A stretch of DNA of 38,563 nt, from positions 1 through 38,563 of the forward strand of contig CALVSY010000013.1 in assembly GCA_944359725.1 (NCBI GenBank). The letters are read 5' to 3'. The notes beneath the pieces were generated by a model, which was not told the DNA's origin, searched no databases, and saw only the letters and a list, made by a program, of their open reading frames with translations. The position numbers were made by a program, and so were the translations under genes. Positions 22,001-36,000 of this stretch are shown here, piece by piece. Every line of letters begins with the position of its first letter. The stretch's first letter is position 1. Source of the DNA: an uncultured Bacilli bacterium (GTDB lineage Bacteria; Bacillota_I; Bacilli_A; RF39; UBA660).

Positions 22001-25000
22001 TGGAGAAAGTGCGTTTTTAATAAATGTTATAGGATCCTTATCATATTTTACAACGTCTATTTTTTCGCCACCTAGCTCTTCGGTTATTCGGTTTATTCTA
22101 GAACCTTTCTCTCCAATACATGCTCCTACTGCATCTACGTTTTCATCTTCTGAGTATACCGCTATTTTACTTCTTGATCCTGCATCTCTTGCAACGCTAT
22201 ATAAAATAACGGTTCCATCATTCAACTCAGGAATTTCGTTTTCTAAAAGCCTTTTAACAAAACCATAATGACTTCTAGAAAGTAAGATAAGAGGACTTTT
22301 ACCAGTGTCATCTATTTTAGTTACGTAAACCTTAACTTGAGAACCCATTTTTAAATTCTCACCCTTAATTAGTTCACTCTTTGGTAAAACACCATGCATT
22401 CTTCCTAAATCAACATAATAGTTTTTAGCATCTTCCCTTGATAAAGTACCAACTAATAATTCTCCTTCTTTATCTTCAAATTCCTTCATGATGCTTTGTC
22501 TTTCCGCTTCCCTTACCTTTTGAACAAGGATTTGTTTAGCAGTCATCGTTGCAACACGTCCGAAGTCCTTTAGGGAAACTTCTTCTTCGATTGTTTCTCC
22601 AACTTTTATATCAGGTACTATCTTCTTAGCATCCTCAAGTAATATTTCTACAGCATCATCATCTTCATCATCAGTATATTCATCAACTACCTTTTGGTAT
22701 GAATAACCTTTTATTTCTCCTGTATCCTTATTAATTTCAATTCTAATGTTTGGAAGACCAGTATCTTTAGCATACGCTTTTTCAAGCGCGGTTGTCATGC
22801 CATCAAAGATTACGTCCTCACTTATTTGTTTTTCCTTACAAATATCTTTTAATGCTTTTACAAATTCTTTACTATTCATTTTATTTATCTCCTTTTTCTT
22901 GTGAACATACATCAAGAACGTATGAATCATCAAATTCATCTTCAAGAGTATCAATTAATGGATTTATAATTTCTGTTGCTAAAACGCACGTGTCAACGTC
23001 TACGAAAGGCTCTTTATCAATCGTTATCCTAAGAAAATAAGTATTGCCCTCAAGTACGTAATTAACACTGCAAAGCTTAATGTTTTTTTCACTAAGTGGT
23101 TTTTCAATTAGCTTTTTTACCTTCTCATCCATATTTAATACCTCCTTCAAATATAAAGAGCAGGACTATTCTTGCCCTACTCTTTGCTGCTACATGTATT
23201 ATAACATAAAAAAGTTCAAATGCAATGCTTTTTATAATATTTATGTAAAACGACCATTAAATTATTCTATAATTCTTTTATTTTTGTTATAATCTAAACT
23301 AGAGGTGAATCATAAATGCAAGATAGCATAATAGATAAAATAGAAGGCAAAATAAAAGATTGGTTTAAAAAAAACAGTAAGTTTCTAATTGTTATATTAC
23401 TTTACTTACTATATCAAAGCAATTTTATAATCTCTCTTATCTCATCTTTAGGGATTAACGTTTATAGTATTCCAAGAACGCCAAGAATCTTTTTATTTGC
23501 ATTTACCGACTTAATATACATAGTAATACTTATTTTAATGTTTAAAAAAGAAATAGTAAAAGGTCTTAAAGATCTTAAAGAAAACTTTTTAAACAGAGCG
23601 ATTTTATCACTTAATTGCTGGGTAGTTGGATGCGTAATAATGACGGTATCATCCATTATAATAGGACTCATTTTGGGTCAAAACGTATCACAAAACGAAT
23701 CCCTTGTTAGAGAAAGTATTGAGGTAGCTCCTTTATACATGCTTTTTACATGCTCTATTATCGCTCCTATATTTGAAGAGATGGTATTTAGAAGATCCTT
23801 ATATGGTTTAGTTAAAGTTAAATGGTTATTTATCGTGTTAAGCGGTGTTTTATTTGGGCTTTTACACGTTTTAGGAAGCTATAACAGTATATTAGATTTT
23901 CTATACATAATTCCGTATGGTGCGATGGGATCTTGCTTTGCATACCTTTTAATCAAGACCAAAAACATAACTTTGCCAATAATCGTTCACATGCTTCATA
24001 ACACTATTTTAGTTTTAGTACAAATAATCGGGAGATAAAAAATGGAAAAAGAAGAAACAAAGGAAAAACAAAAGAAAAAAAGAAAACTTAAATGGCAAGT
24101 TAAATTATTCATTTTAATAGTGTTAATAGTTTTATATGCGTTTTTTATTGGTACTAAAGGAATATTTATAAGGGAATTTAAAGTTTCCACTAGTAAAATA
24201 TCTGATGAGATGCACGGTCTTAAAATCCTTCAGATATCAGACATACATTACGGATCTAGCGTAACTGATGGTATGATTGAAAAAATAGTTAAAAAAGCTA
24301 ATGAAGCAAAACCCGATATAGTAATTTTTACTGGTGATTTAATAAATGAAAACCATAAGATAACAAACGAAGAAAAAGACTTTTTAACTAACGAACTAAA
24401 AAAAATCAATGCCGAACTAGGAAAATACTACGTAACTGGTGAAGAAGATTTTGATGATGCAACATCAGTGCTTAATTTAGCTGGATTCGTAAATTTAGAA
24501 AATAACCCACAAACCATCTATTTAGGTAGCAACAAACCTATTTTGCTAATCGATAAGACGTCTTGTGAAGAATATTTCAATAATACCGAAACTCCTCCAG
24601 AATTTAAAATACTAGCACTACATGATCCTAATGATATAGATGACTTACTTAAATATAACTTTGATATGGCAATTGCAGGTCACACACATAATGGACAAAT
24701 AAACATTATAAAAATAAAAGACTTACTTATAGGAGGTAAATATAATAAAAATTACCAAAAAGTAGAAAACACAAAACTATACATAAACCCAGGAATTGGT
24801 ACAAGTAAAATAAATGCAAGATTATTTAACCATCCAACAATGTATTTATATAGACTAAATAAAACATCTGCTAACTAACAGATGTTTTATTAATTGGTAA
24901 AGTTATTATAACACTTGTTCCCTTACCTTCCTTGGATATATATTTCATAGTTCCGTCATGTTTTGCAATTATTTCCTTTGAAAAACAAACTCCTAAACCG

Positions 25001-28000
25001 GTTCCGTTTTTCTTTGTTGTGTAAAACGCCGTTCCTATTTTGTTTTCATCTTCCTTACTCATTCCAATTCCATTATCCTTAATGGTGATTACGTACGTAT
25101 TATTAAAAGGCCTTGCCTTAAGAGTTACCTCTCCTTTTTTTTCTATTGCTTCCTTAGCATTTTTAACAACGTTTATAAAAACCTGCTTTAATCTGTTATA
25201 ATCACCATTTATATAAACCTCATCATCACTTATTTTATATTTAAATACTATGTTATTTTTTAATATTAACTTTGCCTCATCACACACATCTTCTAATAGC
25301 ATGCTAATATCAATTGGGCTTTTATCTATCTTAAGCTTTGATATATCAGAAAAATCCTTAAGCAGTAATAAAGTTCTATCTATCTCTTGATTTATAATTC
25401 CAGCATACCTACTTGCCTTAGACGGATTATTAATATCAAACATATCTAAATATCCTTTACATACTGCCAAAGGATTTTTTATTTCATGAGTAATTTTAAA
25501 TAAAGATTCATATAGTTTTTTTTCTCTTGATATATCTTTTAGAGAATTATACATTTTAACGATAACCTCAATTTTATTAAAAAACGAAATTATAACGTAT
25601 ATTACTAAATATAGCAAAATCCAAAAAACTAAAACGAACCAAAAATTATTTATGTTAATCATTCTATTAGGAAAGAAAATAACAATTAAAAGCCAAAAAG
25701 GAAACTTTACCATGATAAAGATATTGTTAATTTTAAATTTAGTAAAGAAACCCAAAATAAACATTAATACATACTGCACTGTCATTATAAAAAAGTTTAT
25801 TTCATAAAACCTGGATAAAATAAATGATATTCCAACAGATAATACGATGGCTGGTCCAACTCTTTTTTTATATAGAGAAAGTAAAATCGGAACGTTAAGA
25901 AAAATTGCCGAAATAAATGATAACTTTCCAAATCTAGCACAAAAATAAAAACTGCTAAATAGTGCCAAATCAAAAAATATCATTTTTTCTTTTTCATAAG
26001 TTGCTTTACTATAAACTATGTATATAAAATAGCATAAAAGTGGAAAAAATAAATATATTAAATTTAAAAGCACGGAAGCTACCATATAATTCCTCCTTAC
26101 TATGAGAAATTATACCGAATTTCCGTGCCGTATTTTGTCGAATTTTGTATTAAAAAATAATTTTTTGTAAAAATTAATCTTCGTTTAATTGATCAATATA
26201 TTTTTTTAGCTTTTTAGCATTATCACCTAAAATTATTTTTATGGTATTATCTATTTCAACGATTCCTCTTGCACCTAGTTTTTGAATTCCTTCTTTATTT
26301 ACCTTAGATGGATCTTTCAAAGTAACCTTAAACCTTGATACACTAACTTCCATATTAGTAATGTTTTTAATACCACCTAGATATTCCACCAACTTATTAG
26401 CCTCATATTTAAAGTCAGGCTTACTTGCCTTTATTACAACTAGTGCAATTATAATTAAAACAACAATTATAATAATATATTTTAACAATATCATCACCCT
26501 ATCAAAAATTATATAACAAGTTTATTAAAATTGCAAGCAAACGTTTTTTTATAGTTAAATCAAAGTAATTGGACATTTGACTTGCACTATTTATCATGTT
26601 TTGAATAAGCTACTAATGAAAAAGATAGAAAGGGTGAAATATTATGTGTAATGATTCTAATTCAAAACAAAGCTGTAACTGCATTGCTGAAATATTAAAA
26701 GTAATAAACATTCTTCAATGTGAAGTTTGTCCTGGCGATAGCTGCTTAGAGACATGTACAAGAGCATTCTTCGGTCCATCAGTGGCAACTGCTTTTAACA
26801 CTAGACCAGTAACTTTATATACATGTAACGCAGCTCCTGTTACAATGCCAGTATCAAACACACCAGGAGAAACCACAACTTCAAATATATTTAGAGTTGA
26901 AAAAGTAGATGGTTGCTGCGCTACTTTAAGAGTATTAACGTTTGATTCAGGAACGAATACTTATACCGCAACAAATTCATTTTTCACTATAAATACAAAC
27001 TGCTGCTGCTCTATTAAGTGCTTAGCTGATACTTTCGTTGAAGGTGTTTAAAAAAGGCCACTTGTTTTAGGTGGCTTTTTTATTTTATGTTTGAAATATC
27101 ATCAATAAAAATTTTTCTTCCGTCTAAAGTTAATAAGTAATTATCCTTCATTCCCACTACTTTTTCATTTATATTTTCACCATTTTTGTACATAATATTA
27201 ACATCTGCTTGATATACGAAATTAGGACTCGAAAAAATATTATTTATTTTATTTATAATATCTGATCTATCTAACTTTTCATCACTTATTTGTCTTATAT
27301 CATTACTAGACTTTTCATCTGATGCATGATAATAAAAGTCCTTTTGAACTTTAGATTTAATATTTTCTACTTTGTTTTTATAAATTTCCGGAAATTTATC
27401 TTTCATAACCATCCTCCCATATAAACATATTCATTAGTTAAAGCAAAAATACAAAAAGGTGGTGATATAAATGAAAAAAAGTAAAATTAATTACGGGATC
27501 ATAATACCACTGGTTATTTTCTTTATAATAAGTGTGTTATCAATTTACAGTGCAACAAAAAACACCAGCTCAAACCAAATAGTAGTCAAACAAGTAATAT
27601 GGTATTTGGTTGGGTTTGCTATTTTAATTATTACCGCTAAAAAAAGTTTAAAATTCATAACTGATTATGCCATTGTTTTTTATATTGCGGGTAACATACT
27701 ACTTTTTTTGCTTTTGATTTTTGGAACGGAAATAAATGGTTCTAAATGCTGGTTTACGATTCCTGGGATTGGTTCTTTTCAGCCAAGTGAATTCATGAAA
27801 TTAGCATTAATATTAATGAATGCTAAAGTGTTTTCATACTTTGATAATAAATATCCTAAAAGAACGTTTAAAAATGATTTAGTTATATTTTTTACGGTTA
27901 TGGTAATAACGTTAATTCCAAGTATTCTAACATTTTTAGAGCCAGACACTGGAATGGTTATAATATATTTTCTTATTTCTTTTGTTATGCTTTTCATATA

Positions 28001-28770
28001 TGGCATAAAAAAAAGAATATTCTTAATAATATTTATTTTAGCTGGTGTTTTTGTGGGAGCGTTTTTATATTATTATTTTAATTTTCAAGATAGCTTTATA
28101 GATGTTTTTGGAACGAGTTTCTTTTATAGAATTGATAGAATTCTTGATTGGTCAAATAAAAGTGGAATGCAGCTTACCAATGCTCTTGCTGCGATTAAGG
28201 CGGCAGGTTTATTTGGTTTTGGTGTTGGAAATACACCGATTTATATACCTGAGTCTCACACGGATTTTATATTTTCTGTTTTCTCTAGTAATTTTGGTTT
28301 TGTTGGAACGTTATTATTAATTATTACGATTATAATTTTTGATTATGCCTTAATAAGATTAGCTCAAAATGCAAAGGATAAAAATTTTAAATTCATAATA
28401 ATTGGATTTGTAACAATGATCCTTTATCAGCAAATTCAAAATATAGGTATGAACATAGGATTACTACCAATAACCGGAATTACGCTTCCGTTTATAAGTT
28501 ACGGCGGGTCTTCTCTTCTTAGTTATATGCTTGGCATTGCCTTAATTGTAAATTATGACAAGTCCATTCATAATGGAGTTTAACACACCTTCGGCTTCAT
28601 GGAGCAAAATAAAAAGTCCTTCTTTTATTAGAAAGACTTTATTATTCAACATGGTGACGCGTATGGGATTTGAACCCATGAATGCCGCCGTGAAAGGGCG
28701 GTGTGTTAAACCACTTCACCAACGCGCCAGTTTATATATAAAATGGTGGGCCTGAATGGACTTGAACCAT

Positions 28771-28814
<44 letters not shown>

Positions 28815-30910
28815 AAGCCCATTTCATAGTACTGGTAAAACTGACTACTTAATTCTACTATATAAATCTTAAAAAATCAATATATTTTACGGCTTTTTTG
28901 TAAAAAAGGTATGTATTAATCATATTGTTAACGAAATCCCTTGAGCGAAACCATAAAATTAAAACCACTTGTTTTGAGTGGTTTATATACAAATTGGTGG
29001 AGCTTAAGGGATTCGAACCCTTGACCTTCTCGGTGCAAGCGAGACGCTCTAGCCAGCTGAGCTAAAGCCCCAGAAAAATATGCATTAATTTGAATGCATA
29101 TTAATAATATCAAAAAGATTTATAAAAATCAATACCTAAATTAAATTTTTTCACTATTAGACTCTAATTGTGATAATTCCTCGTTTAAAGTATTAACTTT
29201 TTGACTAATTTTGCTAGTATCTGCAACTTCAAGCTCATACCAACCTTTTTTAAACATTAAATTATAGATTTCTCTTTGCATGTTTGCTACATCATCAAAC
29301 ATGTCATAATAATCATTGTATAAATCATCGTTACTAGCCTCAGTTAAAGAAACCGCATAATTCTTTAGCATAGATTTTTCAATCGAAAGCATAGCAGTAA
29401 TATAATCCTTATCATTCATTTTATTTGTTTGTGGAACTTCTGTTTTTGGGTTACTAACTTTATTATTATTATTATTCATTCTTAATCTCCTTTAACTTAA
29501 TATATTTAATACAGCTTTACAATGCTCTTTATGCATTTCGGAAACTCTTTTTAATAAGTCTTTTATTTCCTCATCGGTAACGTTTTCTTTAAAATGACAT
29601 GCCACCTTTGATGCGTTAAAATTCCAATTATAAATATCACTTAGATAATCTAAGTCCTTTGTGCTAATCATTGCTGGTGCATTTTCATAATTTTGCATTA
29701 TATTTTTCCTCCTTCACTTAAGTTATGTGCCAAAAAATTTTTTTTAAACACAAAAGAAGTTATAATTATACTTTTATAACTTCTTTATCATTAATAATCA
29801 ACCGCACTTTTAAATTTTTTCTAATGACACATTACTCTTCTTTCAATACGTAAACTAACGTTTCAAAATCATAAATGCGTTATTAAATTTCAACATACGT
29901 ATTTAAACGCCCAAGAATTTTAACATTATAATACTTTTTTAAAAACACAGAGTTTTCTAATTTAACAGTATAATACCACTCAAACCAAATTCCCCTAAAC
30001 ATTTTTCGAAGATGCATCTTCATTAATATATTATTCAAATGAAAAAATATAGAGCGGTTTTATGTCCTATGTTATCTTTTTTTAATAAACTTTTTAGCCC
30101 CATCAATCGTTTTATTAAGATTATTTGATTTTTGCAAGTACATCGGATGATATGTATAAAATAATTTTTCGTTATCTGAATAGACATATGGTTTATTTAT
30201 TTTTGGCCAATCATTAAATTCCCATCCTAATAAAGAAGCAAGTGTATCCAAAACCATATAGTATGGATTTTTAGGTCCTACAACAGCTATTATCTTTTCA
30301 ATTCCAAGAATGTCTACCAAATTAACCAAGTAATCTACTGAGATATCTTTTATTTCATCAAATAGTAAAGGAGTTCCCTTACAATCCTTGTTGCCGCACA
30401 CAAAGATGTTTCCCCACGTAATATCACCGAGATTTGCGACATCATTAACACCCGTTACACGCCTTATAAATTTCCAAAATAACGTGTTTGGCATTTTTGC
30501 TTTCATGAAAAAATTATCGTATTCTTTTTCAAGTTCTCTCGCGGAAGTAAAATTATTATGACTGGAAAACCATCCATTAGTTTCCTGACCTAAATATAAT
30601 ATTTTTCCTTTTGCGTTAGGGGTTACTAAAAGAGGATTAGACAGTTTATAATCTTTATCTATAAATTTAATTTGTTCGAAAACATTGTCATTTAGGTTTT
30701 CTAATTTGTTCATAAAGTAAACCTCCTTTTTTAGTTTTATTATCTTTAAAACACATTAAGTTATGTTTTTTAAACAAACCTATATAATTTGCAATTTATA
30801 TTCTTTTTAATATTTCAAAATAAAAACTTCTCTTTTGTTTGAGAAGTATTATATATCAATAATTAGTTTTAATCAATATTATGGTCGGAAAGACAGGATT
30901 TGAACCTGCA

Positions 30911-30943
<33 letters not shown>

Positions 30944-33004
30944 TTAAGCTACTTTCCGATATAATGGCGCTCACGAAAAGATTTGAACTTTTGACCTTTA
31001 CCTTCGGAGGGTAACGCTCTATCCAGCTGAGCTACGTGAGCAAAAAAGCTTACTTAAGCTTTAAATTTATACCTATTGGACAGTGATCACTACCAAAAAC
31101 ATCACTATAAATAACCGGGTCAGATACCTTATCTATAATGGATTTTGAAACGATAAAATAATCTATTCTCCATCCTATGTTTCTGGCCCTACAATTTCCA
31201 ATATAACTCCACCATGAAAACGCATCATCTTTAGTCGGGTTAAAATGTCTATAAGTATCAACAAAGCCACTTTTTAAAAGTTCTGAAAACTTTCCTCTTT
31301 CTTCGTAAGTAAAACCAGCGTTACCAATGTTTGCTTTTGCGTTTTTGATATCTATTTCCTCATGTGCAACATTAAAATCTCCACATACCACAACCGGCTT
31401 TTTTTCTTCCAATTTTTTTAAATAAGCCCTTAAATCATCTTCCCATGTCATTCTGTAATCAAGTCTTGATAAATCTCTTTTTACGTTTGGAACGTACTGG
31501 TTAACTAAATAAAAATCCTCAAATTCCAAAGTAATTACTCTTCCTTCATGATCATGCTTATCAATACCCATTCCATAAGTTACGCTTTTTGGTTCATATA
31601 ATGAATAAATAAGCGTTCCAGAATAGCCTTTTTTATCCGCCGGGTTTATGTAACAATAATAATCCTTTGGCTCGAAATCTATTTGATCTTTTTCTGCTTT
31701 TACTTCTTGCAAGCAGTATATATCTGCATCGCAAGCATAGAAAAAATCCTCAAATCCTTTTTTTAAACATGCTCTAAAACCTGCAACGTTCCATGACACT
31801 AACTTCATTTAAACACCTCTTTTAAATTATAACATGTAAATTATACAAAAATACATTTTTTTACGCTTGCATGACATTTTTCGATGTTTTTTGAAAAATA
31901 ACTGGCGTATTATATCAAACCCGAAAGGAGAAAAAATAATAAATGATAACTGATTATGATTTAAACGAATCAATAAAAAATTTAAAAGAAAAATTTAGTG
32001 AAGTTAAAAACATGGGATACGTAAAAGGAATCAAGCAAAAAAGCCAAGGCAACTCAGGACTTACATTTGAAAAATTAATTGGTAAAGAAAATGATAATTT
32101 TCAAATCGCGGACTATGATGGTATCGAAATTAAGGTTAAAAACAATTTTGGATACCGATATTTACAACTATTTAACTTAGTTCCAAGCAACAGTTTCGGA
32201 ATAGAACTTAAAAGATTAAGAAATACTTATGGAGAATATGACAATCATTTTAAGAAAGTAAAAATTTTGATAAAATCTGTTTTTGCAAATAAAATGTCTT
32301 TTTTGGATACTGGTTATTGGGCAAAATTGGAAATTAAATATAGTGAAAAAAGAATTTATCTATTAATCTATGATAGAAAAAGACGTTTAATTGAAAAAAA
32401 CATTTATTGGGATTTCGATGAAATAATTGGCATGATAAATAGAAAATTAAAAACTCTAGCCATTGTTAAATATGATAAAAAAGCGATTGGAAAAGATGAT
32501 TATTTTAAATATAACGAGATGAATTTTTATAAATTAAAAGATATAAATACTTTTTTCAATCTAATCGAAGAAAGTTTAATTAGGATATATTTTTGCTTAA
32601 GCGTATATAAAAGTGGTCCTAAAATTGGACGTGAACATGACCATGGTGTTGTTTTTGGAATAAAAGAATATGATTTACTAAAATTATATGATAAATATGA
32701 TGAATAGTAGGTGTTGTACTTATTTCCGTGAGGTTGCAGTTGCAAAAATAAATAAAAAAACTATCCAATAAAAGGATAGTTATCTTCTAAATGGTCGGAA
32801 AGACAGGATTTGAACCTGCAACCTCACGGTCCCAAACCGCGTGCACTACCAAATTGTGCTACTTTCCGAAAAAGCAATATGATTATATCATAAGGCTAAA
32901 TAAAGTTCAAGCCTTTTTTAATATTTTATGTAATAGTTCAAAAAAGTTTACTTTATTACCATTTTTTATAATTAAGTGGCGCGCTCGAAGGGATTCGAAC
33001 CCCT

Positions 33005-33037
<33 letters not shown>

Positions 33038-36000
33038 GCTGAGCTACGAGCGCAATAACAATTATCACAGAATCCCTGCGACGCCACTAATTATATCACT
33101 TATATTTATTTTTTTCAAGTACCATTTAAATTAATTTATTAATTCTTTGTTTTATATAGTTTTATGTAATACATCTTTTTTGTTTATGGTTTATTATTGT
33201 ACCTTTGTAAACATGTTTATCGTGGAACCATAAGATGCTATAAAAAGAGGATTTTTATTTGTTGAAAAAACATTCGCATGATAAATTGCCTAAATAATTC
33301 TTAGTAATACTATAAAAATGTCAACTATTTATTAGAAATAATTTCATTAACAAATTCCTTTGCGGAGACATCTAGAGCCTCTAAAGTATCATTTTCTATC
33401 ACGTAATCATAATTATAATTTTCAACGTTCGCATCAGATGAATTCGAAGTTATTAATTTATAATTTTTTCTTTTTATTAATAAAGTAACAGCCTCAAAAT
33501 CAGAAACTATTTTTGCGATTTCTTCCGGCTCACGTACATGAATAAACATAATTAAAGCATTACTTTTATAAAAATCATCAATTGCACTTCTTATAGTATT
33601 ATAAGGCATATCATTATAATTGGTTGAAAGTGATTTTAAATCCGCTAAAAACTTTCTATCCTTTTCCGTTTTACTACCGGTCCACCCCATTAATTTAGCA
33701 ATTTCTTTAATTTTGGTTATTGATGAAAAATTAAATGTTTCACAATACTTTGAACAAAAATCAACAAAAGTATCCTTACCACTACCACCGGTTCCATTTA
33801 TTACAACTATTTGCTTTTTCATATAATATCAACTACTTTCTAAAACAATTATAACACATACTAACATTTAAAAAATTATCAAAATATCATAAATGTACAA
33901 AATTTCATGTAAATACCTGGAGCAACCAAATAAAAAAATAAAACTAACCCACACGGTTAGTTAACTTTTAAAAACTGGTGGCTCCAGGTAGAATCGAACT
34001 ACCGACACAAGGATTTTCAGTCCTTTGCTCTACCGACTGAGCTATAGAGCCATATAAAAAAAATTGGCGGTTCCGACGAGATTTGAACCCGCGATCTTCT
34101 GCGTGACAGGCAGACGTGTTAACCCCTACACCACGGAACCATAAATGCTTTTTTCCTAAAGCTCTTTAAGTATACTAAAAATAACATACCATTGTCAAGT
34201 ACCACTTTGAATTTTTTTGAATTTTCATACTATTTTGTTAATTTATATGACAAAACAAAACAAATAATTGATATGAAAATACCAAAAACAAGCTCACTAA
34301 AAGAAAACGCAGCAGGAATTAAAGCGGGTACAGAACCTAGCACAAAGCCTATTATTACACTATATATCAAGCTAAACTTTCTCTTTAATAAACAATTCAT
34401 TACCTTTAGCAAAACAACAACACCAAAAACAAGCCCCATTACAAACGGAATAAGCTTATTGATTTGTCTTAACCCAAAAGTAATTGGATGTGCCATAACC
34501 GATAAAACATATTCATACATTCCAATTGTGATAAGTAAAAAAGAACCACTAACTCCTGGAACTACCTTTCCTACCGAATATATCACCCCTGCTAAAAACA
34601 AGTTTAAATTAGCAATTAAAAATGAATTCGTTTTAGCATCAAGATCGATTTTAAAAACGTTCTTAGACAAAACCAAAAGCACTAAACAAAAAATAAAAGT
34701 TAAAACAAGTGCTATATAATTTATTTTTCCATTTTCACTTTTTTCACCACACCTTTTAACCTCTTTAAAAAGAAAAGGAACGCCACCTAAAATAAGTCCA
34801 ATAAAAGCAAGTTTTGTTATGACCTCATGTTTTTCATACAAAAACATCATAACATTACTAAACCAAACTGCTCCTATTAATATTCCCATACCTAATACAA
34901 ATAAAAAAGAAAAACTTTTCTTAAAATCCTTAAATAAATTCGTAAGAGCATAAATCATCTTGTTATAGACACCAAAAATAACCGCAATAACGCCGCCGGA
35001 TACTCCAGGAACAATCATTGCCGTACCAATTAATATGCCAATTAAAAAAAGGTTAATAAAAGACATATAATCACCTAAATAATTATATGCCTTTTTTTAC
35101 TTACTATTCTATTGTTAAAGTTTGACTATCTGGTTGTATTTGAATAAATGTATTTCCATCATTTACAACTAACTCCTCGCCCGTTGCTTTCACTTTGTAA
35201 ATTGTTTTGCTTGAACGAGAATGTTTTTCCCACGTGATTGGGATTGCATAACCTTCTGAAATATAATATCCTTCACCACTTCCAACGTTATTTAAGCCTT
35301 GCCTTCCACCGGAATAACCATCATTTAATCTGTAATTATGCACTTTATAAGTAATGATGTTTTTAGCCGTGTACTGAAGTCCTGTTACATAATCTTTATG
35401 TTCCGTATTGTTTTGATATCTTTTATAAACTTTGTTTTCGGCATCATATCCATAACTTGTTAAATGACTAGATGAATATGGAATTCTAACCGTGTTTGCT
35501 GGCACTGCTCCTTCATAACTTGCTAAATCAAGTGGTTCTGCTTGATATTTTAAAAGTAAGTCTTCATCCGTTGTTGTTCTGTAGCCTTTTTTTGCAGCAA
35601 CTTCTTTTAATTTTGCCATGGAAGTATATGCACGGTGTTCTCTTGCAATGTTTCTTAAAGCACTATCCCAAGTAAATGCACTTGAATTATTTGCGTTTAT
35701 AACATCTATGTCATATGAACTAATATCACTTTGAGCTTGAGGGCTCCATCCGATATGTGCATATATCGCATCGTTTTCCATTACGTAATCTAAATAATAA
35801 TGTCTTGAACTTCTAACCGATGCAATTCTCGCCGTATCTTTATCTCTAAACAAGGCCATCATTCTTGTTATTCCGCCTTCTACGATCATTTCATATGTTA
35901 TATATGCATCTTGTAATCCAGCTTGGTATCCCCAAACCGCTTTGTTGTTGTTAATCATAACGGCGTATGGTCTTGAGTTTGATGATAAATCAACGATTTG